Positions 8,423-17,367 of a stretch of DNA of 64,000 bases are shown piece after piece. This DNA is from Arthrobacter ruber (lineage in GTDB: Bacteria > Actinomycetota > Actinomycetes > Actinomycetales > Micrococcaceae). The translations under genes and the position numbers were made by a program. The notes under the pieces were generated by a model, which worked only from the letters and a program-made list of their open reading frames with translations, had not been told where the DNA came from and searched no databases. Numbering within the stretch: the stretch's first letter is position 1; every line of letters begins with the position of its first letter. The stretch spans positions 248,001-312,000 of the forward strand of contig NZ_PPTH01000018.1 in NCBI RefSeq assembly GCF_002954225.1, written 5' to 3'.

Positions 8423-9781
8423 TCAGACCGCCGGCTCGAGCGACAGCCGCTCCTGGACCGTCGCGGCGAGCTCTTCGGCGATGCGCTGGGCCGTCGCGGT
8501 ATCGGCGGCCTCGACCATCACGCGCACCACGGGTTCGGTGCCGGAGGGACGCAGCAGCACCCTCCCGGTCTCGCCCAGGACGGCTTCGGCCTCACGGACG
8601 GCGTGCTGGACACCCTCATCCGTGCTGGCGGCGCTGCGATCCACGCCCCGGACGTTGATGAGCACCTGCGGGAGCTTCGTCATGACGGCGGCCAGTTCCT
8701 TGAGGCTCTTGCCGGTCGCGACGATGCGGGCGGCGAGCTGGAGGCCGGTGAGAACGCCGTCGCCCGTGGTCGCGTACTCACCGAAGATGACGTGACCGGA
8801 CTGCTCGCCGCCGAGGCTGAAGTCACCGTCGCGCATGCCCTCGAGGACGTAGCGGTCCCCGACAGCGGTCTCCTTGAGGTTGATGCCCGCTTCACGCAGG
8901 GCGATCTTCAGTCCGAGGTTGCTCATCACGGTGGCCACGAGCGTGTCGTCCTTGAGCTTTCCCGCATCCCTCATGGCCAGGGCCATGACGGCCATGATCT
9001 GGTCGCCGTCCACCACGGTGCCCTCGTGGTCCACGGCGAGGCAGCGGTCCGCGTCGCCGTCGTGGGCGACGCCGAGGTCGGCCCCGTACTCGAGGACCGC
9101 GGCCTGCAGCTTCTCCAGGTGGGTGGAGCCGTAGCCGTCGTTGATGTTCACGCCGTCGGGATCGGCACCGATGACCACGATCTCCGCGCCGGCGTTCCGG
9201 AACACCTCGGGCGAGCAGCCGCTGGCTGCGCCGTGTGCGCAGTCGAGGACGATCGTCAGCCCTTCGAGCCGGTTGGGCAGCGTCTGGAGCAGGTGGACCA
9301 CGTAGCGGTCCTCGGCGTCGGCGAAGCGCTTGATGCGTCCCACGTCGCCGGCCACCGGGCGGCGCACCACACTGGCCATCTCGTCCTCGATGGCGTCCTC
9401 GAGTGCGTCGCTGAGCTTGTTGCCGCCCCGGGCAAGGAACTTGATGCCGTTGTCCGGTGCCGGGTTGTGGGAGGCGGAGATCATGACGCCGAAGTCGGCG
9501 TCGAGATCGGCGACGAGGAAGGCCGCGGCCGGCGTGGGCAGCACGCCGGCGTCGTAGACGTCGATGCCGGAACTGGCGAGGCCCGCTTCGACAGCGGCCG
9601 CGATGAACTCGCCGCTGATGCGGGGGTCGCGGGCGATGACGGCGGTGGGGCGGCGCCCGCCCTCGACGGCGTTGTGGCCGAGGACGACGGCTGCGGCCTG
9701 GGCCAGCTGGAGGGACAGTTCTGCCGTGATCAGGCCGTTGGCCAGGCCACGCACGCCGTCGGTGCCGAATAACTTGCTCAT
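8423..9781 (-). CDS. glmM: Phosphoglucosamine mutase
   Basis: A protein of 452 residues, full length. It starts [12 protein letters not shown] and has the phosphoserine loop [15 protein letters not shown] near residues 99-113, a metal-binding DGDADR loop, a SLGGEQSGH substrate loop and a C-terminal [12 protein letters not shown] phosphate-binding motif. It converts glucosamine-6-phosphate to glucosamine-1-phosphate for UDP-GlcNAc and peptidoglycan synthesis. It lies downstream of rplM-rpsI, an arrangement common in actinobacteria, but the strong rpsI terminator between them suggests it has its own promoter in the 9782-9839 stretch or depends on read-through. Confidence 0.96.
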   Translation of the reverse strand: MSKLFGTDGVRGLANGLITAELSLQLAQAAAVVLGHNAVEGGRRPTAVIARDPRISGEFIAAAVEAGLASSGIDVYDAGVLPTPAAAFLVADLDADFGVMISASHNPAPDNGIKFLARGGNKLSDALEDAIEDEMASVVRRPVAGDVGRIKRFADAEDRYVVHLLQTLPNRLEGLTIVLDCAHGAASGCSPEVFRNAGAEIVVIGADPDGVNINDGYGSTHLEKLQAAVLEYGADLGVAHDGDADRCLAVDHEGTVVDGDQIMAVMALAMRDAGKLKDDTLVATVMSNLGLKIALREAGINLKETAVGDRYVLEGMRDGDFSLGGEQSGHVIFGEYATTGDGVLTGLQLAARIVATGKSLKELAAVMTKLPQVLINVRGVDRSAASTDEGVQHAVREAEAVLGETGRVLLRPSGTEPVVRVMVEAADTATAQRIAEELAATVQERLSLEPAV

Positions 9782-9839
9782 CGTTGATCATCCTAAGTGG
9801 AAAGCCTGAGACCGGGTGGGCCTCCTACAGGTTAAAGCA

Positions 9840-9871
9840 AGAAGCCCGTCCGGGAGCCCGGACGGGCTTCT
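9840..9871 (-). terminator. Intrinsic terminator of rplM-rpsI
   Basis: A 14-bp perfect stem (AGAAGCCCGTCCGG with its complement) and a 4-base loop, followed on the minus strand by TTGCTTTAAC. It lies 170 bp past the rpsI stop and 59 bp before the glmM start. Confidence 0.8.
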
Positions 9872-10040
9872 GCGCGTGTCCCCTGTGACGAAAGACTGAG
9901 ACCCGGCCCATGCTTTGGAACATGGAGCCAGGCGCCGAATCCTGCCGCGAGGCCCCACAGCGCGTGGAGCCGAGCGGCAGATGCCGCTGAGGGGACCCGG
10001 AGAAGATCGCGCCGGCGATCTTCTCCGGGGTAAGCGGCAG

Positions 10041-10538
10041 TTACCGCTTGGAGTACTGAGGCGCCTTGCGTGCCTTCTTGAGACCGGCCTTCTTGCGCTC
10101 GATGACGCGGGCGTCACGGGTCAGGAAGCCTGCCTTCTTGAGGGCGGGGCGGTTGTTCTCGCGGTCGATCTCGTTCAGCGTGCGCGCAACACCGAGGCGG
10201 AGGGCACCGGCCTGGCCGGAGGGTCCACCACCGTGGATGCGGGCGATGACGTCATAGGCGCCGTCGAGCTCGAGGAGCTTGAACGGGTCGTTGACTTCCT
10301 GCTGGTGCAGCTTGTTCGGGAAGTAGTCGGCGAGCTCGCGCCCGTTGACGATCCACTTGCCGGTGCCGGGGACGAGGCGCACGCGGGCGACAGCTTCCTT
10401 GCGGCGTCCGACGGCTCCGCCGCCGACGGTAAGCGCGGGACGCTCCTTGACGGCGGTCTCGCCACCTTCGGTGGACTCTGAGGTGTAGCTCGTGAGCTCC
10501 TCAGTAGGGTCGTTCAGCTCTTCAGTGTTCTCAGCCAC
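10041..10538 (-). CDS. rpsI: 30S ribosomal protein S9
   Basis: A protein of 165 residues with a GTG start preceded by AAGGAGAACC. The S9 core begins [15 protein letters not shown] and ends with the canonical [12 protein letters not shown] tail that reaches the P-site tRNA. The first 40 or so residues are an acidic, Thr/Ser/Glu-rich extension, common in Arthrobacter-type S9 and likely disordered. It follows rplM by 40 bp, the usual rplM-rpsI pair. Confidence 0.97.
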   Translation of the reverse strand: MAENTEELNDPTEELTSYTSESTEGGETAVKERPALTVGGGAVGRRKEAVARVRLVPGTGKWIVNGRELADYFPNKLHQQEVNDPFKLLELDGAYDVIARIHGGGPSGQAGALRLGVARTLNEIDRENNRPALKKAGFLTRDARVIERKKAGLKKARKAPQYSKR

Positions 10539-10578
10539 GGTTCTCCTTGAAGTGATTTCTTAGTACTGGTGGCCAGGA

Positions 10579-11022
10579 CTACTGGGCGACCTGAGTGATT
10601 TCGTACGTGGTGGGCTGCTGCGCAGCGTGGGGGTGCTCGGCGCCGCGGTAGACCTTCAGCTTGCCGATCTGCTGGGCGGCGAGCGAGTTCTTGGGGAGCA
10701 TGCCACGGATGGCCTTCTCGACTGCGCGCTCCGGGTTCTTGTCCAGGAGTTCCACGTAGCTGGTGGACTTGAGGCCGCCCGGGTAACCCGAGTGGCGGTA
10801 TGCCCGCTTCTGCTCGAGCTTGGAGCCGGTGAGGGCTACTTTTTCAGCGTTGATGATGATGACGAAATCGCCCATGTCCATGTGGGGAGCGAAGGTCGGC
10901 TTGTGCTTTCCGCGGAGCAGGATTGCGGTCTGGCTGGCAAGACGGCCGAGGACGACGTCGGTTGCATCGATTACGTGCCACTGGCGGGTGATGTCGCCTG
11001 GCTTCGGGGTGTACGTACGCAC
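10579..11022 (-). CDS. rplM: 50S ribosomal protein L13
   Basis: A protein of 147 residues if started at the GTG at 11022 ([20 protein letters not shown]), the normal L13 length. A GAAGG site lies eight bases upstream. An in-frame GTG at 11058 would add 12 residues and has no matching family sequence. The typical [25 protein letters not shown] and GMLPKN motifs are present. It heads the rplM-rpsI operon. The 281 bp upstream (11023-11303) hold its leader and promoter and no gene. Confidence 0.96.
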   Translation of the reverse strand: MRTYTPKPGDITRQWHVIDATDVVLGRLASQTAILLRGKHKPTFAPHMDMGDFVIIINAEKVALTGSKLEQKRAYRHSGYPGGLKSTSYVELLDKNPERAVEKAIRGMLPKNSLAAQQIGKLKVYRGAEHPHAAQQPTTYEITQVAQ

Positions 11023-11303
11023 GGTTATGGCCTTCGTTTCTATTTCGGTGTCGCCCACGATTCCGGAGATCTCCGTACCCGCGGGCTCAGCTTATTCATG
11101 CGCTACCGGAACTTCAGGTGAGGGCTGAAATACGACCAGTCATCCCGTAAATCTCGGCTCCGCCCCCGGGCCAGGTGGTTCTGCAACTGAACCGCTCCGT
11201 GGGGCGCAGACGTATCGAGCTGGGATACGCACAACGACTACCAAGAATAGCGTGCCGTACCGGGCCGGGTCAAAACAGGGCGGCGGCGGCGATCAGTCGG
11301 CGA

Positions 11304-13436
11304 TCAGCCGGCGGCTGCCGGCTGCGTCCGGCCTGCATCCGGACGGCTCTTGCCCCCTGTGAGCCACGTACCGGCGTCCCCCACATGCATGGGTCGAGCC
11401 CAGAGGAAGCCCTGCGCCGCACCGATCTCGAGCCGCTCGAGCTCGCGGAGCTGACCCTGCGTCTCCACTCCCTCGGCGATGACATCGAGGCCGAGCGCCG
11501 AGGCCATCATGGTGATCGCGGCGACGATGGGTCGTGCGTGGAGGTCACCGCCTCCCAGACCGTCCACGAAGGAGCGATCGATCTTCAGGCTGGTGACGGG
11601 GAGCCGGCTGAGGTAGCTCAGCGACGAGTATCCGGTGCCGAAGTCGTCGATCGACAGCCCTACGCCCAGCGCGCGAAGCCGTGTGAGCGTGACCATCGAG
11701 CATTCCACGTTCTTCAGCAGCGCTGACTCCGTGATCTCGAGCTCCACGGCCGACGGATCGATACCGGCCTCCGTGATCGCGTCAGCCACCGTGTCGAAGA
11801 GACAAGGATCCTGCAGTTGACGTGCCGAGAGGTTGACGGCGATGCGCAGCCCGGAAGCTCCCGGCACCTGTGACCGCCAGTGCTGCGTCTGGGCGAGTGC
11901 GTTGACCAGCACCCACCTGCCGATGGACACGATGAGCCCGGTCTCCTCGGCGACCGGGATGAAGTCGCAGGGGGATACCAGCCCGTGTCTGGGGTGCCTC
12001 CATCGAAGGAGAGCCTCGAAGGCCAGGGGCACCTGCCTGACGACGTCGACGATCGGCTGGTAGTACACCTCGAGCTCGTCGCGCTCGATCGCACGCGGTA
12101 GCTGCGATCCGATGTCGAGCCGAGCTCCGGCGCGGCGATGCATCGAGCTCTCGAAGACGACGCCGTCGATGCGACCGGTGTCCTTCGCGGAGTACATCGC
12201 CGTGTCCGCCTGATGGAGCAGTGCTTCCGCGGTGTCCGCACTCGAGGACAGCGCGATGCCGATGCTCACGCTGACGAACAACTCATGGCCGAGCAGGTCG
12301 AACGGAACCTGGACCTCGGCCGCGATCCGCCGGGCGAGGTCGTGGACCTCCCCCGGGCCCACGCCGCTGCAGACGATGACGAACTCGTCGCCGGCGAAGC
12401 GAGCGAGCGTGTCGGTGGGACGCACGGCGCTGCGAAGACGGGCGGCGAGCTGGATGAGGAGGCTGTCACCTGCAGCATGCCCCAGCCCGTCGTTGACCAC
12501 CTTAAACCGGTTGACGTCGAGGAACAGCACGCCCACCTGGGTACCGTTCTGTCGGGCCTCCTCCAGCACGCGCTCGATGCGGTTCGTCAGGAGCGCCCGG
12601 TTCGCCAGGCCAGTCAACGGGTCCTGGAACGCCTGACGTTCGAGGGCTTCCTCGGCGAGCTTCCGCTCGGTGATGTCGACGACGGTCTCGAGGAGCCGGA
12701 CCAGGACACCGTCCCGGTGTTCGGCGGCGGCGCTCGTGTGGACCCAGCGCACTTCTCCGCTCGGCCGCAGGATCCGGTGAACCAGCTTGAAGGGTGGCCC
12801 GCCCGACTCGAGGTCGTGCCAGACCTGCCGCACCCGCTCGCGGTCCTCGGGGTGCAGCACCGAGAGCCACAGCTCCTCGGTCGGGTCCGGGATGATCGGG
12901 AGGCCGTGAATACGGAAGTACTCGTCCGACCACCACCGGTGTCCGGTCAGCATGTTCAGTTCCACGGACCCGACGTGCGCCAACTCCTGCGCGAAGGCCA
13001 GTCGATCCCGTTCGTGTTCAGCGGCGGTCCGTTTCCGCTGGGCCTCGGTGATGTCACGTGCCACTGCGGAGGAGCCGATCACTCGGCCGTCGTCGTCGAG
13101 GACCGGAGAAAGGGTGAGGGACAGCTCGATGAGCGAGCCGTCCCGGTGCCGCGCGACGACTGCCTGCCCGATGATCGGTTTTCCGCCGGCCAGCCCGGAG
13201 CGCAGGGTGCCTTCGACGTCCATGGCTCCGGTGGGCGTCAGCATTCCGACGCTGCGGCCGATGGCTTCCTCGGCCGTATACCCGTAGATCTTCTCGGCGC
13301 CCGCGTTCCAACTGGTGATGATCCCGTCCAGGTCGGCACCGTTGATCGCATCGTCCGACGCTTCCACCAGCGCGGCGAGCAGGCGCACGTGCTCGAACTC
13401 TGAGGCAGCATCGTTCGGCGTGGAAGGAGAGACCAT
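11304..13436 (-). CDS. PAS-PAS-GGDEF-EAL cyclic-di-GMP signalling protein
   Basis: A protein of 710 residues from the ATG at 13436; a TTG at 13460 is in frame. Two PAS/PAC modules (about 15-125 and 130-260) precede a GGDEF domain (about 268-435) and an EAL domain (about 440-690). The cyclase motif reads AGDEF near residue 350, with an intact inhibitory RxxD site (RPTD) five residues before it. The EAL domain keeps FEALLRW, an Asn in AVNLSARQL, EITES, DDFGTGYSSLSYL, KIDRSFV and AEGVET, so phosphodiesterase activity is likely. Cyclase activity is possible because AGDEF variants can work. There is no transmembrane segment, so it is a cytoplasmic sensor. It faces away from the adjacent tad locus, and a role in controlling the pilus is inference from position. 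Confidence 0.92.
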   Translation of the reverse strand: MVSPSTPNDAASEFEHVRLLAALVEASDDAINGADLDGIITSWNAGAEKIYGYTAEEAIGRSVGMLTPTGAMDVEGTLRSGLAGGKPIIGQAVVARHRDGSLIELSLTLSPVLDDDGRVIGSSAVARDITEAQRKRTAAEHERDRLAFAQELAHVGSVELNMLTGHRWWSDEYFRIHGLPIIPDPTEELWLSVLHPEDRERVRQVWHDLESGGPPFKLVHRILRPSGEVRWVHTSAAAEHRDGVLVRLLETVVDITERKLAEEALERQAFQDPLTGLANRALLTNRIERVLEEARQNGTQVGVLFLDVNRFKVVNDGLGHAAGDSLLIQLAARLRSAVRPTDTLARFAGDEFVIVCSGVGPGEVHDLARRIAAEVQVPFDLLGHELFVSVSIGIALSSSADTAEALLHQADTAMYSAKDTGRIDGVVFESSMHRRAGARLDIGSQLPRAIERDELEVYYQPIVDVVRQVPLAFEALLRWRHPRHGLVSPCDFIPVAEETGLIVSIGRWVLVNALAQTQHWRSQVPGASGLRIAVNLSARQLQDPCLFDTVADAITEAGIDPSAVELEITESALLKNVECSMVTLTRLRALGVGLSIDDFGTGYSSLSYLSRLPVTSLKIDRSFVDGLGGGDLHARPIVAAITMMASALGLDVIAEGVETQGQLRELERLEIGAAQGFLWARPMHVGDAGTWLTGGKSRPDAGRTQPAAAG

Positions 13437-13528
13437 TCCGCCAGTGTAGGTGGGGTGCAACTCGTCTCAACGGGTGCGTCGAGTTCCTTGGCAGAACCGG
13501 TGTCTTGCAGCGTTGTCCTCGCTTCGAC

Positions 13529-13599
13529 CTGCGTTCGTACGTCGGTCGAACGCAGCGTTGGCGCAGGAAAACTGCAGGCAGGGCAGGCTTGGCGCAGGA
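13529..13599. promoter_or_regulatory. Operator-like repeats upstream of flp
   Basis: A 9-bp inverted repeat CTGCGTTCG-N9-CGAACGCAG at 13529-13555 is followed by two copies of TTGGCGCAGGA at 13558-13568 and 13589-13599. The copies are 31 bp apart, close to three helical turns, so they face the same side of DNA. They sit 95-165 bp before the flp start, with a possible -10 (TATAGC) near 13615. This looks like a regulator-binding array for the pilin promoter. The binding protein is unknown, and the neighbouring OmpR-type regulator is one candidate. Confidence 0.4.
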
Positions 13600-13693
13600 T
13601 CAGGGATTTGTCGGTATAGCGGCTTGCCGAGGCGCTAGTTTTTGAGCACATCCGGCGCTGGGCCGGAGACACCCCGTCACCCAGGAGTTCCCC

Positions 13694-13927
13694 ATGTTCC
13701 TCATGTCCAACACCCGCATGCACCTCCTCCCCCGTCTGGTCCGCAAGGAGGACGGCGCCACCGCTGTCGAGTACGGCATCATGGTCGCTTTCCTCGCGGT
13801 CGCCATCATCGTCGCCGTCACCTTTCTGAGCGGCGGACTCTCCACAACGTTCAATAAGGTAGCTTGCCAAGTTCAGGGCAAGACGTACGCCGCAGCCGCT
13901 TCCGGAGGCCAGGGCACCTGCAGCTAA
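13694..13927 (+). CDS. flp: Flp/Fap-type type IVb pilin
   Basis: A protein of 77 residues with AGGAG six bases before the ATG. It has a 21-residue basic leader ending KEDG, a cleavage point before ATAVEYGIMVAF with the essential Glu at +5 and Tyr at +6, then one hydrophobic helix (VAFLAVAIIVAVTFL) and a short tail with two cysteines. This is the class of Tad (tight adherence) pilin, processed by a prepilin peptidase; the peptidase gene is at 23819. It is the first gene of the tad locus and the only pilin gene seen in it. A strong hairpin follows its stop. Confidence 0.93.
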   Translation: MFLMSNTRMHLLPRLVRKEDGATAVEYGIMVAFLAVAIIVAVTFLSGGLSTTFNKVACQVQGKTYAAAASGGQGTCS

Positions 13928-13940
13928 GAGTTTCTACATA

Positions 13941-13985
13941 GGGTGCTTGAGCCGTCTCGTAGAGGTCTTGACGGCTCAAGCACCC
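13941..13985 (+). terminator. Strong intercistronic hairpin after flp (partial terminator or RNA stabiliser)
   Basis: Perfect 16-base arms (GGGTGCTTGAGCCGTC and its complement) with a 13-base loop begin 14 bases after the flp stop. No T-run follows. This fits a leaky terminator or a 3' stabilising structure that keeps pilin expression above that of the assembly genes downstream. Confidence 0.65.
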
Positions 13986-13998
13986 TCATTCGAAAGCT

Positions 13999-14394
13999 AT
14001 GACTATGGGATCATCGCGAGAGCGAGGCGCCGCGGCGGTAGAGTTCGCTCTGCTTTTACCCGTCCTCATCCTTATCCTCCTAGGCATCATGGAGTTCGGA
14101 CGCGCATTCAACACTCAGGCAGTGCTAACCGGCGCCGCCCGGGAGAGCGTTCGCGTCATGGTGATTTCTGAAGACACATCGAGAGCGAAGACGGCCGCCG
14201 TTACGGCAGGAGTTTTGAGGCCCGAGCTTACTGCTTCAAATATTGCAATCACGGTTCCTGGATCAACCGCCGCTGATCCCTGCCCTGCGGGTAGCACTGC
14301 ATCCGTAACGGTCAGCTATTCGCTGAGCACACTCACGGGTATTGCTGGTCCCTTTAATATGACAGGCAAGGGAGTCATGCTGTGCGGTGGTTAA
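13999..14394 (+). CDS. TadE-like pseudopilin/pilus assembly protein
   Basis: A protein of 131 residues. Its N-terminus RERGAAAVEFALLLPVLILILLG is the TadE signature: Gly before a prepilin-like AAAVEF, then one membrane helix. The rest is a Thr/Ser-rich extracytoplasmic domain. TadE proteins are processed like pilins and help build the pilus. Base composition is clearly lower in GC than the neighbours (about 52% in 14041-14100). The ATG at 13999 or at 14005 could be used. It overlaps tadG by 13 bp. Confidence 0.85.
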   Translation: MTMGSSRERGAAAVEFALLLPVLILILLGIMEFGRAFNTQAVLTGAARESVRVMVISEDTSRAKTAAVTAGVLRPELTASNIAITVPGSTAADPCPAGSTASVTVSYSLSTLTGIAGPFNMTGKGVMLCGG

Positions 14395-15413
14395 AGGAAC
14401 CCGAAGCACGCGCTGAGCATGGAGCAGTAAGCGTCCTCGTCGCCCTCCTCATGGTAATCCTTCTAGGTTTCGCTGCTCTTGCCGTTGATATTGGCATGGT
14501 CGTCTCCGAGAAAGCGCAGCTGCAGAACGGTGCAGACGCGGGCGCTCTCGCGATAGCGCAGGAATGCGCTCGGGACTTGGATGATATCGATTGTCTCCCG
14601 ACAGCCCCCATCGCCCGCAGTCTTGCCAACAGCAACGCCCTCGACACGAAGAGCAACGTGAAGAACGTTATCGTCGATAAGACGGCCCGCAAGGTCACCG
14701 TCACCACCGGAGCACTTCAGGACGGCCAGGCACCCAACCGCATCTCGCTGCTCTTCGCCAACGTACTCGGCATCAGTTCCAGCGAGGTGACGGCATCCTC
14801 GACCGCTACGTGGGGAAGCCCTACCTCCGGCCCCGCGCCCTTTCCCATCACATTCTCCGAGTGTGAGCTGAAGGATGGACCGGGTTGGCAGGTCGTGGAG
14901 TTCCGGAAGAAGTCTGACGCCACTCCCGCGTGTGCTGGCGGCCCGCCAGGGGGTTTCGGCAGCCTGAACCAGGTCCCCGGTAAGTGCGAGGCATTCGTCG
15001 ACATCGCACACAGTGCCTCGGGCAGTAACACCGGCAACACCGGAGCGCCCCATGACTGCGTCCCCCTGCTGCAGGAATGGCGGACGAAGATCGAAGCGGG
15101 TGAAGCGCCCGTCGGCCTGTTCCCCATCTACCGCAGTGTCAGCGACAGCGGCAACAACGCGATCTATCAGCTCATCGGTTTTGCTGCATTCGAAGTCCAC
15201 GGCTGGAAGTTCAAGCAGGAAGGCAATTCCACCTTCCCCGACTCCTTCCGTGACAACTACTACGCCGGCTACAAGTGCAGTTCCACGCAATGCATCGGCA
15301 TCATCGGCAAGTTCGTCAAGATGGTCGGTTTGGACTCCGCCTACACGCTCGGCCCCTACAACCCGGATATGGGCGCTGTCGTCCGTCTCACCCTCGAGGA
15401 AGCAACACCATGA
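14382..15413 (+). CDS. TadG-like Flp pilus assembly protein
   Basis: A protein of 343 residues with a GTG start overlapping tadE by 13 bp. Near the N-terminus, EHGAVSVLVALLMVILLGFAALAVDIG is the TadE/TadG-type membrane anchor, followed by VSEKAQLQNGADAGALAIAQ, the conserved TadG stretch after the helix. The large C-terminal part is extracytoplasmic, with several cysteines that could form disulphides, and has no von Willebrand domain that I can recognise. It probably anchors or caps the pilus. The first third is lower in GC than the rest. Its stop overlaps the cpaB start (ATGA). Confidence 0.82.
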   Translation: MRWLKEPEARAEHGAVSVLVALLMVILLGFAALAVDIGMVVSEKAQLQNGADAGALAIAQECARDLDDIDCLPTAPIARSLANSNALDTKSNVKNVIVDKTARKVTVTTGALQDGQAPNRISLLFANVLGISSSEVTASSTATWGSPTSGPAPFPITFSECELKDGPGWQVVEFRKKSDATPACAGGPPGGFGSLNQVPGKCEAFVDIAHSASGSNTGNTGAPHDCVPLLQEWRTKIEAGEAPVGLFPIYRSVSDSGNNAIYQLIGFAAFEVHGWKFKQEGNSTFPDSFRDNYYAGYKCSSTQCIGIIGKFVKMVGLDSAYTLGPYNPDMGAVVRLTLEEATP

Positions 15414-16174
15414 AATCCCGTCTCCTGGCCGGCGTCGCCGCCGTCGTGCTCGCCCTCGTCGGGGCGATGATGCTCTACGGCTACGCGCAGGGCGCCGAAG
15501 CACGGGCGGTCGAGGGGCTCGACCCGGTCGACGTGCTCGTCGTCGCGACCACCGTCCCCGCCGGAACGACCACCGAGGAACTCATGCCCTTCCTCACCAC
15601 ACAGAGCCTGCCTGCCACAGCCGTGGGAGCGTCCGCACTGAAGGACCTCGACTCCTCGGCCGACAAGGTCACCGCGGTGGAACTGATGCCCGGCGAACAG
15701 CTGCTCTCGGAACGGCTCGTGGACCCGAGCGAAGCCTCTCTGACCGGCAGCGTCGAGGTACCGGAGGGCCTGCAGGAGGTGTCCTTCACCATCGAGCCCG
15801 ACCGCGCGGTGGGAGGCAAGATCGCGCCGGGTGACACCGTCGGCATGTTCATCTCGCTGGAGTCCGGCGGCCTCGAGGAGTCCGCGGACGTCCCGACGAC
15901 GAAGCTCGCCCTCCACAGGATCCTGGTGACCTCCGTGCAGCGCGCCCCTACCGCCGTCGCCGCCGACCCGGCCGCCGACCCCGAGGAGCAGGCACGAGCC
16001 GAGGCCGAGGCGCTCCCGAGCGGATCCCTCATGCTCACGGTCGCCGTCGACACCGCCCAGGCCACGAAGATCGTGCATGCCAACCAGAACGCCACGCTGT
16101 GGCTCAGCAAGGAAACGGACGCCACCATCGAGGGCGACTCCCCCGTCATCGAGAACAAGGAACTGTACCGATGA
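15410..16174 (+). CDS. cpaB: CpaB/RcpC-like SAF-domain pilus assembly protein
   Basis: A protein of 254 residues. An N-terminal membrane helix (LLAGVAAVVLALVGAMMLYGYA) is followed by an SAF-like segment (VDVLVVATTVPAGT, later LMPGEQLLSERLV) and a CpaB C-terminal beta domain (SFTIEPDRAVGGKIAPGDTVGMFISL; LTVAVDTAQATKIVHANQNATLWL). In diderms CpaB supports the secretin. Here no secretin gene exists, so it probably acts outside the membrane near the cell wall. Both ends overlap neighbours by four bases, showing tight coupling within the tad operon. Confidence 0.88.
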   Translation: MKSRLLAGVAAVVLALVGAMMLYGYAQGAEARAVEGLDPVDVLVVATTVPAGTTTEELMPFLTTQSLPATAVGASALKDLDSSADKVTAVELMPGEQLLSERLVDPSEASLTGSVEVPEGLQEVSFTIEPDRAVGGKIAPGDTVGMFISLESGGLEESADVPTTKLALHRILVTSVQRAPTAVAADPAADPEEQARAEAEALPSGSLMLTVAVDTAQATKIVHANQNATLWLSKETDATIEGDSPVIENKELYR

Positions 16175-17367
16175 GCAGATTCGTCCTGATCACGCCCAGC
16201 TCAGACTTCGAGCAGAAGGTCCGCCACGCCGTCGCAGGCGGTCTCCAGGGTCACGTGAAGAGCCTGCCCTCGACCGTCCTGGCCGGCGACTCGGACGCCA
16301 TCCTCGACCAGCTGGCGCTGGAACGCCCCGAGGTGCTCATCTTCGGCCCGGGCATCGCCATCGAGGACGCGCTGCGCCTCGCCATCATCGTGGACGTGAA
16401 GTTCCCCGAGGTGAGCGTGGTCCTCGTGCACGAGGACCACCCCGAGATCGCCCTGCAGGCCATGCGGGCCGGCGTCCGGGACATCCTCACGCCACTGGCC
16501 GACGTCGCGAGCATCCGCGCCCAGCTCGAACGGGCCTGCCAGGCGTTCGCCACGCGCCAGCGGACCGATGCCCAGCTCCCGCACGAGAAGCAGAGCGGAT
16601 TGGTCATCGGGGTCTTCTCCCCCAAGGGCGGCGTGGGCAAGACCACCATCGCCACCAACCTGGCCGTCGGCCTGGGGAAGATCGCACCGCTGAGCGTCGT
16701 CATCGTGGACCTGGACCTCCAGTTCGGTGATGTGGGCACCGGCTTGTACCTGAACCCCGAGTACTCGGTGCTCGACGCCGTGTCCGGTGCCGCCACACAG
16801 GACTCCATGGTCCTCAAGGCCTTCCTGACCGCTCACTCGTCGGGGATCTACGCCCTGTGCGGCCCGCGCAACCCGGCCGACGCCGACCGCATCAGCTCCG
16901 AGCAGGTGACCCGTCTGATCCAGCAGCTCGCCCTCGAGTTCCGGTACGTCGTCGTCGACACAGGCCCTGGACTCATCGAGCCGAGTCTCGCAGCCCTCGA
17001 GCAGTGCACGGACGCCGTATGGGTCACCGGCATGGACGTGCCCAGCGTCCGAGGGCTCCGCACCGGGCTCGACGTCCTCAACAAGCTCAACCTCATGCCG
17101 GAGACCCGCCACGTGGTCCTCAACTTCGCGGACACCAAGACCGGGCTCTCGGTCCAGGACATCGAGGCGACCCTCGCCGCGCCCGTCGACGTCTCCATCC
17201 CCCGTTCCCGGGCACTGACGCTGGCGACGAACCGGGGCGTCCCCCTGCTGCAGGACAAGGTCCGCGACCCTGCGACGAAGAGCCTCACCGACCTCGTGCA
17301 GCGGTTCGACCACGCATGGCGCGCCAAGTCGCAGCGCAAGGTGCACCGCCGCGTGGTGGTCCGATGA
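16171..17367 (+). CDS. cpaE: CpaE/TadZ-like MinD-family ATPase with pseudo-receiver domain
   Basis: A protein of 398 residues starting MSRFVLITPSS. Residues 1-125 have a receiver-like fold, but the place of the phospho-aspartate is VLIFGPG, without an Asp, as in atypical TadZ receivers. Residues about 145-390 are a ParA/MinD ATPase with the deviant Walker A KGGVGKTT near 152-159 and DLDLQFGDVG further on. TadZ/CpaE proteins place the pilus machine at a cell site. It is coupled to cpaB and tadA by ATGA overlaps. Confidence 0.9.
   Translation: MSRFVLITPSSDFEQKVRHAVAGGLQGHVKSLPSTVLAGDSDAILDQLALERPEVLIFGPGIAIEDALRLAIIVDVKFPEVSVVLVHEDHPEIALQAMRAGVRDILTPLADVASIRAQLERACQAFATRQRTDAQLPHEKQSGLVIGVFSPKGGVGKTTIATNLAVGLGKIAPLSVVIVDLDLQFGDVGTGLYLNPEYSVLDAVSGAATQDSMVLKAFLTAHSSGIYALCGPRNPADADRISSEQVTRLIQQLALEFRYVVVDTGPGLIEPSLAALEQCTDAVWVTGMDVPSVRGLRTGLDVLNKLNLMPETRHVVLNFADTKTGLSVQDIEATLAAPVDVSIPRSRALTLATNRGVPLLQDKVRDPATKSLTDLVQRFDHAWRAKSQRKVHRRVVVR

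Noticed and set aside
8321-9772. Plus-strand open frame opposite glmM
   Set aside because: Antisense shadow of a well-supported gene.
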